Below, one piece after another: positions 1 through 12,270 of a stretch of DNA of 64,000 nucleotides (its first letter is position 1; each line of letters begins with the position of its first letter). The notes below the pieces were generated by a model. It searched no databases. It was not told the DNA's origin and saw only the letters and a program-made list of their open reading frames with translations. This DNA comes from Neodontobutis hainanensis (Eukaryota; Chordata; Actinopteri; Gobiiformes; Odontobutidae): the NCBI GenBank assembly GCA_024349245.1, contig JALDNG010000005.1:18533001-18597000 (forward strand), read 5' to 3'. The position numbers were made by a program, and so were the translations under genes.

Positions 1-1736
1 AGTTGCCGTGGTAACAGAGGACTCTTCTCTTACCTTAAACCCTCTCAATTTTTGAGATCTTATACAATCATTGGTTACATGTCACTGTGTGTTTAGAAAA
101 GCCATGTTGTAACATCAATAAAGGTTAAACGGTCACCACATTGTCAAACCTAAAACACGCCCAGAACTGTTGGTGCTGCCACATCATTGGCTGAAACACA
201 GCCGGTTGGAACTCGGCCTCTTAGTTCACAAATACATTTTTATTACCAACATCAAGACTTGCAGCGCAGCAGGGGCTCAAGAGAATGCCACAAACTCATA
301 TTAAGTACAACTAATCCAGCAGTAAAAAAAACGGAAGCATTTTGCCCATAGCCCTGAGCAAAAGAAGACCTCAAATTACAGCTAAAAACACAGTTGTGTA
401 TTTCTTTGCAAAAACCCCAGCAGATCCCAAAAGATGCCTTTGGTCACCAGCTCTAGATATCTTTAGCAATGATATGTCAGAAAATACTCATTAAAATCAT
501 TCAGGTTTACTCTTACAAAACCTTAATATATGAATACCTTGTAAAGTAATATGGAAAATAACATGATTTTGTAGATTAATGAATGTCATTACCATATCCT
601 AAAGTGTTCCTAAGGTCTATTTGTCAATAATATGACATGACATGGTAATTCTCATTGTGTTAGCTAAGATTGGGATGAGCAGATGTCCTTTCTCAGACGA
701 GGCAGGTTGTTGGGGGTCCCGAAACGCAATTGTGGGAGCTTTTTTGACTTTAAGGAGAAGATACACCGCGGCACAAAGGATCTGAACTCTGAGGCCCGTG
801 CCATGACTGGACAGATCCTTAATGAAACAAAGGCATGATGGAGGTCGATCTCGGGGGAGATAATCAACAACAGTCCAGCACTTCCTGTGGAGATCCGCAG
901 TGATTGACTTGTACTCAAATTGGCTGCGGTGCTGCTGTGGGCCTGTGCTGAGCTGTGGCCGGCTGAATGCACTCCTGTCTGCTCTGACAGCGCACAACAA
1001 AGGAGGTTTCAAAGGTTTCTCTCATCTGCTTTTGTCAGCTCGAGTAGGCAGGATGATGATGAGAGGAGCCCAGAGGAGTTAAAGGGCCCTGCTGCAATTC
1101 ATCAAAGGATGGGCCAGTCTCACAAAGGTTTTGTTTCATGTATTTCACAGGATGTTGAATATTAAGGTTTATTTCTCTGTATAGTTTTTAAATATGTTAC
1201 TGTTTTTTTCTTGTTTTGTTAAATCTGGTATGTGTGTCATAGAACTGAGTCACATTGAGTCTGATTAAGAGATCAGAAGTTTATAAACTTGTGCTTCCTC
1301 ATCAAAGACTGCTGAACTGATATCTGCCATTATCATGATCTCTGTTCTGTTGTTACATAAACCAGATTAAGCTTTTATCTCCACCATCAAGTTTGTCTTT
1401 GTAGAAAAGAAAAGTTGGTTGTGTCACTAGGTCCAGTGCTTAAAATGCCACTTTTCAAACACAGATGTGAGCGCTCATCAACCAAACAAAACAGACTTCA
1501 GCGGTCTTTTAGACCTGGAACGGTTTGCCTGAAATAAATGCACCCTAAAACTCATGGGGTGTTTGAAAGCACTACAAATAGACAGTTTTTGTGATTCTCA
1601 TCTAACGTAGAATGTTACATTCAACCAATGCTTCCTAGTCTCTAAACTCAATCACTATGGAATCTTTTTATGGAAAACAATATTATTTTAATTCCCATAC
1701 TTGAATCGGACAGTCAACAATGGCAACAAGAAAACA
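1..1736. other. Non-coding stretch, no gene recognised
   Basis: I see no recognisable protein, RNA gene or repeat. The block at about 680-1080 is more GC-rich than its surroundings and has medium-length open frames on both strands. None of those translations resembles a known domain, and the frames conflict with one another. It could be a conserved regulatory element or chance. Confidence 0.5.
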
Positions 1737-2343
1737 TACACTCAGCAGCCACTTTATTAGGTACACCCGTTCAATTGCTTGGTAACTCAAATACTAATCA
1801 GCCAATCCTATGCAGCAATTCAATGCATTCGGGCATCTAGAGGTTAGTAAAGTTGAATGGCACGTTACCACGTTGTGTGTGGAAGGTTCCTTTTTGTGCA
1901 AACTGGAACTGAACCATCACATCAACATTGTTTGAACCCCACGACCTACCTGAGTATTGTTGCTGAACATGTCCATCCCTTTATGACTACAGTGTACCCA
2001 TCTTCTGAAGGCTACTTCCAGCAGAATAATGCACCATGTCACAAAGCTCAGATCATCTCAGACTGGTTTCTTGAACATTGCAATGAGTTCACTGTACTCA
2101 AATGTCACCAGATCTCAAGCTAACAGAGCACCTTTGGGACACGGTGGAACGGGAGAGTCACATCATGAAAGATTCTGCAGCGACTGCATGATACTTACAG
2201 GTCAATATGGACCAAAATCTCTGAGGAATGTTTTCAACACCTTGTTAAATCTATGCCACAAAGAATTAAGGCAGTTCTGAAAGTAAAACAGGGTCCAACA
2301 CAGAACTAGCAAGGTGTACCTAATAAAGTGGCCGGTGTGTGTA
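1737..2343 (+). mobile_element. Internally deleted Tc1/mariner element
   Basis: Both ends carry the fish Tc1-type terminal repeat with core CCACTTTATTAGGTACACC. The left copy is at 1739-1767 and the right copy lies inverted at 2313-2341. TA dinucleotides stand at both borders (1737-1738 and 2342-2343), as expected for Tc1 target duplication. Between them only the C-terminal third of a DDE transposase remains. Translation at about 1950-2095 gives the recognisable stretch YFQQNNAPCHKA followed by WFLEH, and HLWDTVERE follows after a frame break. In active relatives the first of these reads QQDNAPCH, so the second catalytic Asp is Asn here. The N-terminal DNA-binding half is missing. The copy is dead, about 607 bp long. 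Confidence 0.92.
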
Positions 2344-4793
2344 CATGCTCTGATTAAAAAACTCATCTCAGGGTGGGGAAAACCTAAAAGATCTGAATGC
2401 GTAAATAGGACTGTCTTGTGTGGGGTGTGCACAGCATTCACAGGAGGAGGCTCTGTGAGCCTCTGGAGCTGTTGTCCCATGGGACGCTGGGTCTTGTTCT
2501 GCTGCCAGGCAACAGCAGCGACAGCGCCATCCGCTCACATGACAAGATTTTGTAAAGCCATTAAGCCAGGAGTCAGTGGGGTGCGCAGTCCTCTAGAGGC
2601 AAGCAGCACATGTGTGTCCTCTGCTGCAGAGAAACTTGAATTCAAGTTTGTGAAAGGAGAGAACAAATTAGTGAATTGTGGAGCAAAACAACATTAGCAC
2701 ATCTTCATGTGACTTACTGGCATAATGTGGCTTATTTTTCTCTCTTGTTGGAAAGTCATGGTCGTGTGATAATAACCCAATTAACTTGCAACTTGTAACG
2801 ATGACCTAAAAATATGTAATAAAATGATCTGTGCAAAAAAGAAGACTGTAAGATCTGAATAGGCTTAATAACCAAGGGTTATAATTAGCCCATGTTAGTG
2901 TTTTGTGGTGGGGAGTTGGATTTTATATTTTGAAAAAGCAGTCAGTTTGCAATGTTGTTGTGGAGGCTAAATGTGATGGAAGGGGTTTTCAATAATGCAG
3001 CTTTAAAAAAGTTTGAATGACGTGTGGTTATTTCTTTCTGTCGTAATAGTTTCAATACCAAAAGAACCAGTCCCTTGAGCATTTTAAATCTCTGTTGAAG
3101 ACTTTTACTTTGACATTTGGTACTGGTTAAGAGAGCCATCTTAGACTTTATTCTATCTATTATCTATTTTCTCAAATTGGCATATTTTTTCATTATGAAG
3201 TCTAACAATTGTGTAAGTCATAATTAGGTCATTTTATATTTTATTTCAAATTTGGCCAACTCATGTTGTTTTAAATGTGCTTAAGAAATAAAGTTTGATT
3301 GATTTCATTGAAACCAAAGAGAACCAACTGGGCTCACCATTTTTCCCTCAAACAGGGATTACCTAATTTCTCTACTCTTGCATTTATTTTACCAGTTTAA
3401 TTACCTAAAGCTTATTAGTCCTAAAAAAAATTTGTAAAAATTAGTCCTTAAGACGTCATCTTAGCTTTATACATAAGGATTTTAATAACTGCTACAGTGG
3501 GAGTTTGTCCAATCACAGCTCGCTTCAGGGAAAAATGAGCACTCTCATTGGTTGACACTGATGTCAATAACAAAGGACCAAGGAAATAAACTAGGAAATG
3601 TTTTTTTTTATATTTTGCAAAAGTCCTCTTATTATTCAGCTCAAAAAAGATGCTTTGAGGCAATGCAAAACGATGCGGAGAGTAAACTCAAAGCTAGACG
3701 TTTACTTTTTTATATATATAGAAAAAATATCTTTAAACAAGTAAAACAAAATAGATTATATTTACTAATAGACAAAGGATAAGGATAATAGAAAATTGAT
3801 GATAGATAATGTGATCCTTGAGTAATACTTGTTTGGAAATTAAGTTGGATACCACACATATCCCATGTACAAACCAAAATGTCAAATATAATTGCAATAC
3901 TACATAAATCTAAGAATTTACTAAATCAATCAACACTGTATATATTCTATTTTGTTCTCTCCACCTACTGATATTTGGGGCCATAATTAACTTCGGCTTC
4001 ACCTTTTCAGTTATGTTTTTTCTTTTTATTATATGTACTTATATGTACTGCAACTTTTATTGGTATAAACATTTTTTATTTTATGTGGCCGAATTAAATA
4101 TTACCAGTACTACTAGAAAAGGTTACTACAATGCTGTTGGGGGAGGGTGGTAGGGCTGAGACCTGTACAGCAAAAACAATATCGGCTAGTGGAGCTTTAA
4201 CAAATAGAAAGGGACATTCCTATTGGCTGCTCCAATTACATCTCTCCCACTCTTTCTGTAAACATGCATGGATGTTTTGTCAATGGAATTTAGACGGACC
4301 ACAACACATTTTAAATGGATAAAAAAGTTTTATGCACCATAAATGCTAATTCTGCATAAACAAGATGATTTTGACTACTGTCTGACTACATGTGTGTGCT
4401 GTTAGTGAATGGGTAGAGAAAAATAGTGAGTGGCTTTATACTTAACTGCTCTAGCTATAAGAGCACCAAAAACATGTACATTATATCTACATCAGCTAAT
4501 GGTTACAAGCAACAATTCACCAGATGCTTGGGACTATGTTCTGCTGGACGTGGAGGAGACTGGAGTGATACATGGATGGTTTCAGGACCTGTGCTTCATC
4601 ATAAAGCCACAAAACCTACATAAAGGTAAAAAGCATGTCAACATTGCCATCATAAACCTTACAAATAACATGAGTGATATAGTGTCTAATATAGTGTTGG
4701 TATCTTGCTTGTTTTTTTTTAAATGAATGGGAATTACTGTTCTGATAATTCTGCGTGTCTATTTGTACATTGTTTTACGATTTACAAAAACTA
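2344..4793. other. Non-coding stretch, no gene recognised
   Basis: AT-rich DNA with short unconvincing open frames only. No repeat family was recognised by eye. Confidence 0.5.
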
Positions 4794-4821
4794 AATCAAT
4801 CAATCAATCAATCAATCAATC
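4794..4821 (+). repeat. (AATC)7 microsatellite
   Basis: Seven uninterrupted AATC units, read directly from the sequence. Confidence 0.95.
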
Positions 4822-4834
4822 TAGGTCTGCTCTG

Positions 4835-5160
4835 TTACGGTGGGTCATGTCCTGGTCGGGTGAGACATGACAATATAGTTTTATGACAAACGACGACACC
4901 ACTTTCACATCTTGTTATTCCATATTTTTCTGTCCCCAGTGCCTGCCGTGTACCCAGTGTAGTTGTCAGCCGAGGTAACAGGCCGCTCATTTCCATCTCG
5001 TCATCAGTAATGATCGTACTGCTGCAGCGGCTCCATGTCTCTGTGAACTGTCTCCGTATTGTGCCTCTGGTGAGCGCGCCGCCATGAAACAGGCCGTCTA
5101 TCAGCGTTGGTGGATCTGAACGTCCGTCACTGATGAAGCTGTCAAAGAATGACACCCTAC
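4835..5160. other. CpG-rich block of unknown nature
   Basis: About 300 bp has clearly more CG dinucleotides than the AT-rich flanks. A 106-codon frame is open on the minus strand, but its product matches no family I know and it lacks splice or promoter context. It ends near a donor-like GGTGAG on the plus strand (about 5194). It may be an old transposon fragment, a CpG island of an unseen transcript, or a conserved non-coding element. Confidence 0.3.
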
Positions 5161-8100
5161 TGACAATTCTTTCCTTTGAATATTTTGAGCAAAAGGTGAG
5201 ACAGCTTTAATAATATGATAATAAAGCAGGTGTCTGTCCTGAAAGTGACAGCAGGCTCGACAAAACACAATTCACAATAAAACAGATTGACAGTAGAATG
5301 GGGAATCCAATTGATTCCCATTTAAACAGTGCCACTATTACATTTACAACACTGGTCTCAAAGGCCCTCATTATTCAAATGGAGTATGCCAGAAAACAGA
5401 GTGTATGACCATTTTTAAACTTCACAAACTGAATGTGGGCATAAAGTACGTTTAAATTCAACACTATCTGTGAACCTTGTGTAAATTTAGCCAAGTGTCA
5501 AGCCATCGCTGCCATTTTTAATACATAAAAATCGAACTGAAGCTTACCTTAAACTTTTAACTGTGAGTTCAGTGTCAGACCGTTATAGACAGAAATCCTC
5601 CACCTCCTTAAACAGTTTCATAATTCAGTTCTCTCTTTCTTTACTCTTTTCTCTGCCTGTATTTTTCTTTCTCAAGCTGTTTTGCTGTTGTTTTTTTTCA
5701 CAAATAATTCTTATAACAATATGCTGGTTGGTGATGCTTGTCATTAAAAAAATGTATATCATTTTGTTTTTAGTCACCAGTTGTGCATACTGCAATTAGC
5801 AAGGTGTGCACACAATGTTACACTTTTTATGGTTTGTGGTTTGATACACTTCAAATGTGTCTTTTCTAACATGTTTTATTTCTATAAAGGGTTGTACCAG
5901 GCCAGAGTAATCATGTTGCATCTGTCTGGAGCTAACTGGAACACTTATTTATAAAAGTAAAAGGACTATAATTACATTGACCTTAATTTTTTTAAGATGT
6001 GGATAACATTCTAGTAACAAAGCCGTAAGGACTTTAGTTGTTGGTTGAGTTGAACAGGGTACTTTATAGAATTGTTGCTTTGTTGAGATGAGCTTGACCT
6101 TTAGTGACCTGAGTTTTGTCATTAATGTCATTAATATCAATATGCACCTGGGAGCATTTGAAAAAAAGTAGTGACATTACTCAGTGGTTTATGCAGAGAC
6201 TCTTTAGCGCTCACCATCCATCCATAGATGTCAGACAGACATCCCCACTCCCCAGACACTTCCTCCAGCTCACCCGGGGTAATGCAGATGCTTTCCCAAA
6301 CCACTATAGCCTGTAACAGCTAGTCTTTGATATAATCCTAGACTTTTAAAGCTAACAGCAATGGTAACTATTCTTTTTACATTATCAATAGAATAGCATG
6401 ACGGTCAACTGTCTTATCCTATGTCTAGTTAAATTGTTAAAAAACACAAATATTAGAATACAAATTTGAAAAAAACAGTCTGTATATTATTATATTCACT
6501 GAGAATGATTCCGAGCCAGGCTTCTTGGAAATGACCCTCTCTTCTGCTTTGGAGTCGGCTAACTATGTCGACTCCTATTTCCTGTCAACACTCTGAACTC
6601 TATTTGTTTTCATTTAGTCTTTACAATGGCTTTATTCCTTCTGTTGTGGAGCGCGGTCTATGCTTATTACCACTGTCGTGTTTACTCTGTCTACTTTCCA
6701 TTCTGTTTCTGTATTTAGACTTTCATTACGACGGGGTAGCTACTTTATATTCCTGGATAAATAAAGACAACAGTGGCAGCGAGATCTTACAGGATGGAAA
6801 TGAGCTTCAAGTTTGTGTCAGTGCTCAGGCTTAGCGCGCATTCACACTTCTGCAGTCCCTCTGTAATTGGGCCCTGAGAGAAAACGACAACACAACCCAC
6901 CCGGCGATTCATAATTCATTAAACATATGATTAACACAACTGAAAAGCATTATAATTTTACACTGCTATTGTGATTTCCCCCTCCATCAGATTCTATTAA
7001 CCATACAGACATAATAATGTAATCATCATGGTTTTACAAATAATTGGTCTCCTTTCAATTGTGTTCACTTTCACAATTTAATTCTACACTCTAAGGGATT
7101 ATTAGTTTCACGCATGCTAACATACCATTTAACATTTAGCAACCTTGTCCTGCATTGTTGATAGTTATTCTTCATGCTGTCTTTATAATAGTTACAATAG
7201 TGAAATATTAGCATGAGATGATAAAAAATACAATCTTTTTTAACAAGCAAGTTTGAATAATTGCAAACATTTTTGGCCATGCTATTAGTGGACATGTTGT
7301 GTGTGATTTACAAAAAAACTGATGTGTGCAAAAGTGGGTGCCACTAGATATCCATATGTGTATTTTCTTTTGTATGTTTGTGTTTAGTTTTATTTTAATT
7401 AATCATTATAATTTAGGTATTGATGGGCTAAATGGGCTAAGCCCCTCCAGTGTTGTAGGAATAAATAAGGAAGGAATAAAATAATGTATTGTTAAAACTT
7501 TAATGTATATATTATATAGACATTAGAAGATTGTGTTTATAATTTTGACATCACTCTTTTAAAAAACACCAGAGAATTAAAGGGAGCTTATTTTTTACAG
7601 CCCAAGGACAATGTAAACCTCAGCACCAATCATCTTCCTCATTTGGTGACTTGTATCGCTTAAATATTAGGGCTAATTTCATTCAGCCCGAGACTTGAAT
7701 TTGGGCAAAACACAATGGGGTACAGAGTATCAATGGCCTTTACTGTACTCCTGAGCGCGTGTGGAGGGTCAAGTGACAGAATGAGATTATCATACAATTC
7801 ATTAGCATGATAGCATCAGAACAGTTGTTGATAAGAGCTTCGCTTGAAAGCCTGTATAAAACAGTTGCAGTACCCAGTAAAGTAGTAATCTATCAAAGTT
7901 TAATTCCTATAACTTAATGCCTCTTGTGTTTTGACAACTGATTAATGGTCCACCTACCCAACATCACCACAAGCCACCACTAATTATAATACTAACCATC
8001 TACAGAAGTGAAAGTTAGGCAGAAGGTCACTGAAGTCCAAACATTTTTAGTGGACTTAGTGGAGTTTCTGACCAGACTCAATTGACCATTGTGAAAGCTG

Positions 8101-11100
8101 GCTTTGACAACCTCCCCTTTTTAACCTGGAACATCACTCCGATGGAAAGAAAATGTCTTCAGCTGAAGCTTATCTCTTTCTTGTGTTTGCTATGCATTTA
8201 CCCTTCATTAAGTATAATTTTATATTTCACAAACCACTGCATAAAGTTTGTACATTTAGAGCCGTATTTAGCTCCCACTATTGGTGGCAGCCTTAATAAA
8301 CTGGATTCTTCATACTTCCATGTTCTCCAGCACTTTTGTACATTTTTTCCACCCTGCTTATTGCACACTTCGCAGACACACATGGAAATATAATGTCAGA
8401 TTAGTAAAAGAAAGTTTGTATGTTTACAGGTTAGGAGTACATTTTTGATGGTTTAGTAGCTGTTAAATGCATTTAGTAAATGTTTTTAGTCTTGTAATGT
8501 TCCTGAGTTTACGTTTATACTAAACCATATGAAGGTCATACAGAAAAGCAGCGCTAATAGTAGTGCATCTATGTTTGAAGTGGGACCTGATTTGAACAAT
8601 TCCTTCTGCTGTATTTGAGTTTACCCAGTGTCACATTTAACCTTTGCTTTCTCCTTAAAAATAGGATCTAAGTGGATGAAACGCTGCAGCTTCAGGCTCA
8701 GACCGGCTTTCTGACGCGGAACTAAGATAAAACTTTGATTAATATCTCGGTGGCTGCTGCAGGAATATTGGAAATGAGCAGAAGAAATGAGACAAAAGTC
8801 ACTGCAGGATGTGTGCTCCTGTGAGAGAGGAGAGCGGAGAACACACTGAGCAACTTTAACGCCTTTTATCTGGCTCATGGATATTTGACAAGCATAAATA
8901 TACTCTCAGTTTTTCAGCTTTTAGATATTAATGACAGTCCTAGCTCTATTTTGAAAGCTTATTTATGGAAGTTTGTGTGTGTATTTTAGGTCACTTGCTT
9001 TGAGCGAGCAACTTGGCAATCAGTGCAGCAGAAAAATTACTGTTGGAACTAAGAAGAGGACTATTTTTAATCACAGCAACAAAAAGCAGCAGCAGCTTTT
9101 ATCAAATGTTATTTCCAAATGAAACATTGCATTTCAAAAGCACCAGAAATGAAGGACATTAACAGCACTCTACAAAGTACACAGATATTTGTATTGAGAA
9201 AATGTGGGTTGAAAAATGTATACAGAAATAGTTCTTTGTTGAAATCAGTGTTGCTAATGTTAACAGTGCATGGTTTCCAGAGAGAGTCCACAACAGGCAC
9301 AGGCACTCCCTGTCCTCGGTATTCTCCAGATTCTGGAAGGCCAGATCCTTCCAGTTACCAAGAGGGTTGTAAAAAAAAAAATTAATTAAATTAATTTAAC
9401 GTAGCACTCTCTCCTCACCGCTGTACCTCATTTCAGTTTCCTGTGGCTAACTTGGCTGCAAACTCAAGCTAGAAATGGAAAACAAAAAGACACGCTGCTA
9501 AATGGACAATTATGCTTTAAGAGATTACCAGATGTTTCCCTGGAAAAGAGTAAAATAATATGCATTATTTAACATTCTTACACAGCTTTCTAAATACATT
9601 TGACTTTGGAACTTTTATTTCTGCTCAGAAGGCTTGGTAGATAGGCAGGTATCTCGCCCAGAGGTGAAAAAGACAAAGAGCAGATGCACAGCGACTGATG
9701 GATAGCAGAAAAGGAAGGGGCCGGGAGTGTAGCATAGAGTGATATAAAACTTTGTGAATGTTCTGTTTTCAGCCAATGGCCCTTTAAACTTTACTGTCTT
9801 AATCTGTTATTAAACTGGAACTTAAGCTTCTAAATTATTGTGGTTTTTTGAGCATCACTCACAATTTGAACCTGGGGAGTAAAGTGAACAATCAAAATTC
9901 CTTCTTAAAGTAAATGTATTGGTAAAGCGCCTAAAGTTACTGTATTTTATAAAGGTTTCTCATCTATTCCACCACAGCTCTGGTGCAGGAATGTGTGTAA
10001 CTGTAGAGGTAAGTTTGGTGGTGGTCAGAGGAGTGAGCCACTAACACAAACGTGCTATCTTAAGTTATGGTAGATGTAGAAATATGGTGCAGCTGAGAAG
10101 ATTTTAAAATGATAGTAGCAGGAATTTGGGGATTCTACTTCGGGATGTGGGGGACTAAAACAGTTTAAGGTGAACTGAGCACCTCATTAACCAAGCAGGG
10201 AAAAGTCACTAAAAGAAACATGTTAATACAGTTTGGGACGTGTAGTCAGATGCCAGGGGTCTGGAGTTCTCCCCTGAAAACTGTAATACATTTTTTTTAA
10301 ATTCTGGTGCATTTTAGATGATTTTTATTTGGCCCTTGTGTCAGAAAATTACAAGAAGAATTTTTAAATTTAACTGGCCCCAAAATCTCAGACTCAAAGG
10401 CTTTGAAACAGAAAGAATCAAGGCATTGTTTATAAAACCCTCCCTTTAGTCTTTTTAACTTGAGTAGTTTCAACAAACTACATGTCTGTAGCATGTTTGC
10501 AGGTTGTGGGTCTATGTGAGTTCATTAAAATAAGATGAAATCAAATTTTAAACTCTGGAAACTAAATATATCAACATGTTTTAGCTTATTTTCTCCAGGT
10601 CGCTGCTCATACATTTGTTTTTTCACTGTTGGTGATTAGTTTAGTGCATGAAAGTGTTCATTTTACAGATATTTTACAGATTCCAGCCGCACCTGGTAAG
10701 TATGAGTTTATATTTTACCAGCATAGGCTCTACTTCCCTACTACTAGCTCACATTTAGGGCTACTAAACCCCTAAAAATGGTTCCGGCAACACCTATGGT
10801 ATGGGCCCCCCTAAATTGGGGGCTTTTACCCTGAAACCCCATCACATTGATCCGCCTCTGTTTTGAGACAAACTCCCCTCAACAGGCTGCAGCTTTAGCC
10901 TCTTCACAGACATTTTTTATGTATAAAATATTCACAACCTCTCTGAGGCCAGGACTTAAAAGTGAGACTGTAATACAGTATTAGTGCAGTGTGTTTTTTG
11001 AGATGCTTTGGCACCTCAACAGCACTATTACAGCCTGACCCAGGTTTACTCATTGTTAGAACAATAGAAGGAGCATAGATCAACGCTGCAAAAGGAAGAA

Positions 11101-11789
11101 AAACACCTGCAGCTTTTACCTTTGTCTTATCCTTTATATAGCTTAGACCTTTTAATGTGGGCTTCAGTTTTAACTGGTCTCAGAAACACACAGTGTACTG
11201 GCCACAGATATGTGTGAGAGTTTGCTCTGTTCGGCTGCTGATTTATGTTGTGGCTTCTGTGGTTAGAGTGCACAAGGTTGTTGCTGATTTGGCACTACAA
11301 ACGTAAGCCTATCAAAACTGCAAATCAAAGCCACAAGTAACTAGCAGCAGGGATATGTTTAATTCCCTGACAGCACTGTAAAGTTATCACTAGGCCTACC
11401 TGTCCAGGTTCTCCTGATTAGCTAGCCCTTCAGGAAATGGGGAAGAGAAGACAGCCAGACAGACACGGAGCAGCATAGAAACATTTGTGCAAACCTGTGG
11501 AGAAAGTGTGGGTGTTGGTAAGTTATATAATAATAAATCTAATTTATTTACTGGCTTCCTTGAACTCTAACTACTTCTCTTTTCTTGTTTTTTCTGATTT
11601 AATATTTTCTGATGTCCATCATCTACAAAAAGGAGGAGTGAAAAAAGGTTAAGGCTGTGATATCACCTCAAACATAACTTTTAATGTGTTGTCATTCACT
11701 GTGTTTTCACATTACCTGTTCATTAATAGACACCGCTTCTAAAGACAGAGTGCGCTGTAGTGGGTAAATGCTACTGTGTTAAGGATACT
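5161..11789. other. Non-coding stretch, no gene recognised
   Basis: I see no domain-bearing frame here. At about 7950-7982 the phrase CATCACCACAAGCCACCACT resembles the end of a common fish hAT-type repeat. A similar phrase, ACCAGCCGCCACTG, ends at about 60915. Neither has a visible partner end, so I do not call elements. Confidence 0.45.
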
Positions 11790-11812
11790 AAAAAAAAAAA
11801 AAAAAAAAAAAA
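11790..11812 (+). repeat. Poly(A) tract of 23 bases
   Basis: An uninterrupted run of 23 A. It may be the tail of a retroposed fragment or a homopolymer expansion; no retroelement body is recognisable next to it. Confidence 0.9.
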
Positions 11813-11939
11813 TTGTCTTATATTTATTGCTGCTTCAGTATCTGTACTTTTTTGTTTCTGTTTGCTTAAATCTGCACTGTTTAGCATATCATTCTCATTA
11901 TTTTCTGTTATTTGAGTTAATTTACTGGAGCACAGCTGA

Positions 11940-12270
11940 TTTATACTAGGGTACATGCCCCAGTAAAAGTGGTCTGGCACCACCCATGAAACAAGACCAA
12001 GCAAAATAGGAGCACAAGCTAAATATCCAAAATATGTGAAAATGTGGCATAAACCAAACTAGACAAGGACTAAACAGCAGCTGGCAAACCTGGAACAGAA
12101 TAGTGGCAAAACACAGACCAGCCAACAGCTCAACCAGCAGCAGAGACTGACTGGGAGCACACAGGTGCTTTATATAGTGTAGTGGCATGATTGAAGGGGT
12201 GGTGCTAGGAAAGAGCTCAATTGAGGGCTTCAAGTACCCTGGGAGAAATGGCACTCCATTAAAGGTTGGA
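11940..12270 (-). mobile_element. Possible solo-LTR-like sequence
   Basis: Read on the minus strand, this segment has a TATATAAAG box followed by ACCTGTGTGCTCCC and a T- and C-rich leader ending in a CTGGGGCATG region. AATAAA follows near 11825. The arrangement resembles fish Ty3/gypsy LTRs, but no defined ends or target duplications were found. Weak call. Confidence 0.3.

Noticed and set aside
617..1012. 131-codon minus-strand frame near the window start
   Set aside because: No domain, no signal peptide, no splice or promoter context; competing frames are open on the other strand.
2314..2697. 127-codon plus-strand frame starting in the Tc1 right end
   Set aside because: It starts inside the transposon terminal repeat and runs into unrelated DNA, with no recognisable domain.
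4794..4821. Short regular repeats as a CRISPR array
   Set aside because: Simple microsatellites and minisatellites have no unique spacers, and the genome is eukaryotic.
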